Assembly: GCA_023386675.1 (NCBI GenBank)
Contig: JAEWJG010000255.1
Coordinates: forward strand, 1 to 8,117
Source: Actinomycetes bacterium
GTDB lineage: Bacteria > Actinomycetota > Actinomycetes > Actinomycetales > Microbacteriaceae
Length of the DNA stretch: 8,117 nt
Direction: 5' to 3'
Shown here: positions 5,639-8,117 of the stretch, one piece after another
How the letters are laid out: the number at the start of each line of letters is the position of its first letter
Numbering within the stretch: position 1 is the first letter of the stretch
The notes under the pieces: generated by a model
The model's database searches: none
The model's input: the letters and a program-made list of their open reading frames with translations, nothing else
Told to the model about the DNA's origin: nothing
Translations under genes and position numbers: made by a program

Positions 5639-8117
5639 ATGTCAACCAGATTCGGCAGGCTGGCGCGCGTCGCCGCCGCCGCGATCGCCGGAGCCGGCCT
5701 CGCTGCCGGAGCGCTCGTCGCGACTCCCGCGTTCGCCAGTACCGACGGCAGCGGTGTCGTCATCAACGAGGCCTACCTCTCCGGCGGCAGCGCCGGCGCG
5801 GCCTACAGCAACAAGTTCGTCGAGCTCTACAACCCGGGCGACAGCGCCGTCAGCCTGGCCGGCTGGAGCCTCCAGTACCGCCCGGCCACCGGCACGGCCG
5901 CCTCCACCGGCATCGTCCCGCTCACCGGATCCATCGGGGCGAAGGGCTACTACCTCGTCGGCGGCGGCTCGAACGGCACCAACGGCCAGGCGCTGCCGAC
6001 GCCCGACGCGGCGAGCAACGCCCTGAACCCGAGCGGCACCACCGGCACGCTCATCCTCGCGAAGTCCGCTTCGGCCCTCACCCTGCCGACCGGCTCGGTC
6101 ACCGGCAACGCGAGCGTGGCCGACCTCCTGGGCTACGGCACCTCGAACACGTTCGAGACCGCCAAGGCCGCCGCGCCGTCGGGCAACACCGACGTGAAGT
6201 CGCTGGTGCGCGCCAACGCGAAGGACACCGACGACAACAGCGCCGACTTCACCCTCAGCGCCACGATCACCCCGCAGAACGCGGCCTCCGCCCCGGGCGG
6301 CCCTGGCACCGGCGACCCCGGCACGGGCGACCCCGGGACGCCGGCCGACACGACCCCGATCGCCGAGATCCAGGGCACGGGCGACACCAGCCCGAAGGCC
6401 GGCTCGACGGTCACCACGGTCGGAGTCGTCACCGCGCAGTACGCGACGGGCGGCTTCAACGGCTTCTACATCCAGACGCCGGGCACCGGCGGCGCGGTCG
6501 ACCTGGCGACGCACACCGCGTCCGACGCGGTCTTCGTGTTCGGCTCCTCCGTCGCCGGGACCGTCGCCGTCGGCGACTACGTCAAGGTCACGGGCGCGGT
6601 CAGCGAGTTCAACGGCCTGACGGAGATCACGGCGAGCGGCGTCGCCAAGCAGGACCCGGCCGGCGTCGTCGCTCCGACGCCCGCGACGGTCGGCCTGCCC
6701 GCCACGGCGGCGCAGCGCGAGAGCCTCGAGGGGATGCTGATCGCACCCCAGGGCGCGTTCACCGTCACCGATGTCTACTCGGCCAACCAGTACGGCGAGA
6801 TCGGCCTGGCGGCCGGCGACAAGACCCTCGTGCAGCCCACCGAGGCGGCGCGTCCCGGGTCGCCCGAGTACGCGGCGGTCGTCGCCGACAACGCGGCCCG
6901 CGCGGTCACCCTCGACGACGGCGCCTCGACCAACTTCCTCAGCAACGCGAACAAGTCGAAGCCGCTGCCCTACCTGTCGCTCGACAACCCGGTGCGCGTC
7001 GGCGAGCCGGTGACCTTCACCAAGCCGGTCATCCTCGACTACCGCAACAACGCGTGGAAGTTCCAGCCGACCGCTGAGCTCACCCCGGCGAATGCCGCCA
7101 CGGTGCAGCCGGTGTCGTTCACGAACACCCGCACCGCGGCTCCGGAGAACGTCGGCGGCGACCTGCGCCTCGCCACGTTCAACGTGCTGAACTACTTCAC
7201 CACCACCGGCGACCAGCTCAGCGGCTGCACGTTCTACACCGACCGCGACGGCAACCCCATCACGGTCAACTCGGGATGCGACGCCCGTGGCGCCGCGAAC
7301 GCGGCCAACCTGAAGCGCCAGCAGGACAAGATCGTCGCGGCGATCAACGCCCTCGGCGCGGATGTCGTCTCGCTCGAGGAGATCGAGAACTCGGCCCGGT
7401 TCGGAGAGAGCCGCGACTCGGCTCTCTCCGCCCTCGTCGGCGCGCTCAGCACGGCCGCCGGTTCCGAGGTGTGGGCGTTCGTGAAGTCGCCGTCGCAGCT
7501 TCCGGCGTCGGAGGACGTCATCCGCACCGCCTTCATCTACAAGAAGGCGAACGCAGTGCCCGTCGGCGACGCCAAGATCCTCGACGACCCTGCGTTCTCC
7601 AACGCGCGCCAGCCGCTCGCGCAGGCCTTCAAGAAGGTCGGCACGAAGGACTCCGACGCGTTCCTCGCGATCGTGAACCACTTCAAGTCGAAGGGCTCCG
7701 GTTCGGGCGCCGACGCCGACCAGGGCGACGGCCAGGGCGCGTCCAACGCCTCCCGCGTCAAGCAGGCGAACGCCCTGGTCGCCTTCGCCGACGAGCGGAA
7801 GGCCGCGCTGAAGACCGACAAGGTGCTCCTCATCGGCGACTTCAACGCGTACCTCAAGGAGGACCCGATCAAGGTCCTGACCGACGCCGGCTACGTCGAC
7901 CAGGTCAGCACCCGCACCACGAAAGCGACCTACTCCTTCGGCGGCACGACCGGTTCGCTGGACCACGTGCTCGCCTCGCCGGCGGCCGACGCGGCCATCA
8001 CCGGCGCGGACGTCTGGAACCGCAACTCGGGTGAGTCGGTGGCCCTGGAGTACCGCCGGTACACCTACAACGTCACGCCCCTCTACGCGGCGGCCCCGTA
8101 CCGCTCATCCGACCACG
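5639..8117 (+). CDS. Secreted ExeM/NucH-type multidomain nuclease with lamin-tail domain (3' partial)
   Basis: The frame is open from ATG 5639 (AGGGGA at 5629-5634, spacing 4) to the window end: 826 codons, no stop. Residues 1-33 are a signal peptide with Arg residues, an alanine-rich core and AFA cleavage site. A lamin-tail domain (about 38-215) includes VVINEAYLSGG and FVELYNPGDSAVSLAGW. A Gly/Pro linker (217-236) leads to an OB-like region (about 239-345; IAEIQGTGDTSP, FYIQTPG, GDYVKVTGAV). The C-terminal endonuclease/exonuclease/phosphatase domain starts near 508. Its metal and catalytic motifs are all present: ATFNVLNYF (Asn515), SLEEIEN (Glu581), NHFKSKG (His681), GDFNAYL (Asp734, Asn736), SLDHVLAS (Asp775, His776), and SSDH (825-826) where the window ends. 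Cys530 and Cys547 may form a disulphide. It probably degrades extracellular DNA at the cell surface or outside. The C-terminus, and any cell-wall anchor, is not visible. The divergent LysR gene is a candidate regulator. Confidence 0.95.
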   Translation, partial: MSTRFGRLARVAAAAIAGAGLAAGALVATPAFASTDGSGVVINEAYLSGGSAGAAYSNKFVELYNPGDSAVSLAGWSLQYRPATGTAASTGIVPLTGSIGAKGYYLVGGGSNGTNGQALPTPDAASNALNPSGTTGTLILAKSASALTLPTGSVTGNASVADLLGYGTSNTFETAKAAAPSGNTDVKSLVRANAKDTDDNSADFTLSATITPQNAASAPGGPGTGDPGTGDPGTPADTTPIAEIQGTGDTSPKAGSTVTTVGVVTAQYATGGFNGFYIQTPGTGGAVDLATHTASDAVFVFGSSVAGTVAVGDYVKVTGAVSEFNGLTEITASGVAKQDPAGVVAPTPATVGLPATAAQRESLEGMLIAPQGAFTVTDVYSANQYGEIGLAAGDKTLVQPTEAARPGSPEYAAVVADNAARAVTLDDGASTNFLSNANKSKPLPYLSLDNPVRVGEPVTFTKPVILDYRNNAWKFQPTAELTPANAATVQPVSFTNTRTAAPENVGGDLRLATFNVLNYFTTTGDQLSGCTFYTDRDGNPITVNSGCDARGAANAANLKRQQDKIVAAINALGADVVSLEEIENSARFGESRDSALSALVGALSTAAGSEVWAFVKSPSQLPASEDVIRTAFIYKKANAVPVGDAKILDDPAFSNARQPLAQAFKKVGTKDSDAFLAIVNHFKSKGSGSGADADQGDGQGASNASRVKQANALVAFADERKAALKTDKVLLIGDFNAYLKEDPIKVLTDAGYVDQVSTRTTKATYSFGGTTGSLDHVLASPAADAAITGADVWNRNSGESVALEYRRYTYNVTPLYAAAPYRSSDH
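6305..6340 (+). repeat. 15-base tandem repeat in the nuclease interdomain linker
   Basis: Two consecutive 15-base units (6305-6319 and 6320-6334) encode GTGDP twice, followed by a partial third unit encoding GT. They form a flexible linker between the lamin-tail and OB-like domains. The units differ by silent third-position changes, so this is an old or selected repeat, not a fresh duplication. In-frame length variation between strains is possible. Confidence 0.75.
7402..7430. repeat. Perfect 12-bp inverted repeat inside the nuclease coding region
   Basis: CGGAGAGAGCCG (7402-7413) and CGGCTCTCTCCG (7419-7430) are exact reverse complements around a 5-base loop, CGACT. The arms code for residues about 589-598 (GESRDSALSA), in a helix following the catalytic Glu581 motif of the nuclease. 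The mRNA would form a very stable hairpin there. It may be chance in GC-rich coding sequence, but the arm length is notable. No function is assigned. Confidence 0.6.

Noticed and set aside
5642..7966. A 774-codon open frame on the minus strand, opposite the nuclease gene
   Set aside because: It is rich in Arg, Gly, Val and Asp with no recognisable domain, and lies exactly opposite a gene with signal peptide and full catalytic motifs. Long antisense frames are expected where codons end in G or C.

Overview
The window is GC-rich throughout, its genes have G or C at most third codon positions, and several starts carry GGAGG-type ribosome binding sites. Together with the gene families (a hydrolase fused to a LuxR-type helix-turn-helix, a TelA protein, a DUF805 membrane protein, a lamin-tail nuclease), this points to a high-GC actinobacterium, plausibly of the Microbacteriaceae (Leifsonia-like). 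The family-level placement is inference. No tRNA, rRNA, CRISPR array, insertion sequence or phage gene was seen, and this reads as ordinary chromosome.

Layout. (1) Bases 1-1492, plus strand: the 3' part of an alpha/beta hydrolase-LuxR fusion regulator, then a METTL7-like class I methyltransferase 52 bases downstream. The gap holds a GTAG-TT-CTAC dyad. (2) Bases 1496-3315, minus strand: an apparent three-gene unit read telA, then a DUF2200 protein, then a 57-codon ORF with a strong Shine-Dalgarno, missed by ordinary length cut-offs. It converges on the methyltransferase with a 3-base gap. (3) Bases 3316-3490: a divergent control region with a CGATATATCG palindrome and a possible plus-strand promoter. 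(4) Bases 3491-3967, plus: a shrunken uridine-kinase-like protein whose Walker A site is gone. (5) Bases 3992-4477, minus: a DUF805 membrane protein with a GTG start. (6) Bases 4478-4597: 120 bases holding three separate dyads, one a strong hairpin just after the lysR stop. (7) Bases 4598-5473, minus: a LysR-type regulator. (8) Bases 5474-5638: a divergent control region with palindromes and repeated CGTTCA motifs. (9) Bases 5639-8117, plus: a large secreted ExeM/NucH-type nuclease, cut by the window edge inside its last catalytic motif.

The genes look like several small independent units rather than one pathway. The best-supported functional pairings are the hydrolase-LuxR regulator with the methyltransferase, and the LysR regulator with the divergent secreted nuclease, whose likely role is extracellular DNA degradation for phosphate or nucleotide scavenging. 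I see no clear new multi-gene system. The items most worth follow-up are the P-loop-less kinase relative, the small ORF after DUF2200, the regulatory region of the nuclease, and a perfect 12-bp inverted repeat inside the nuclease gene.
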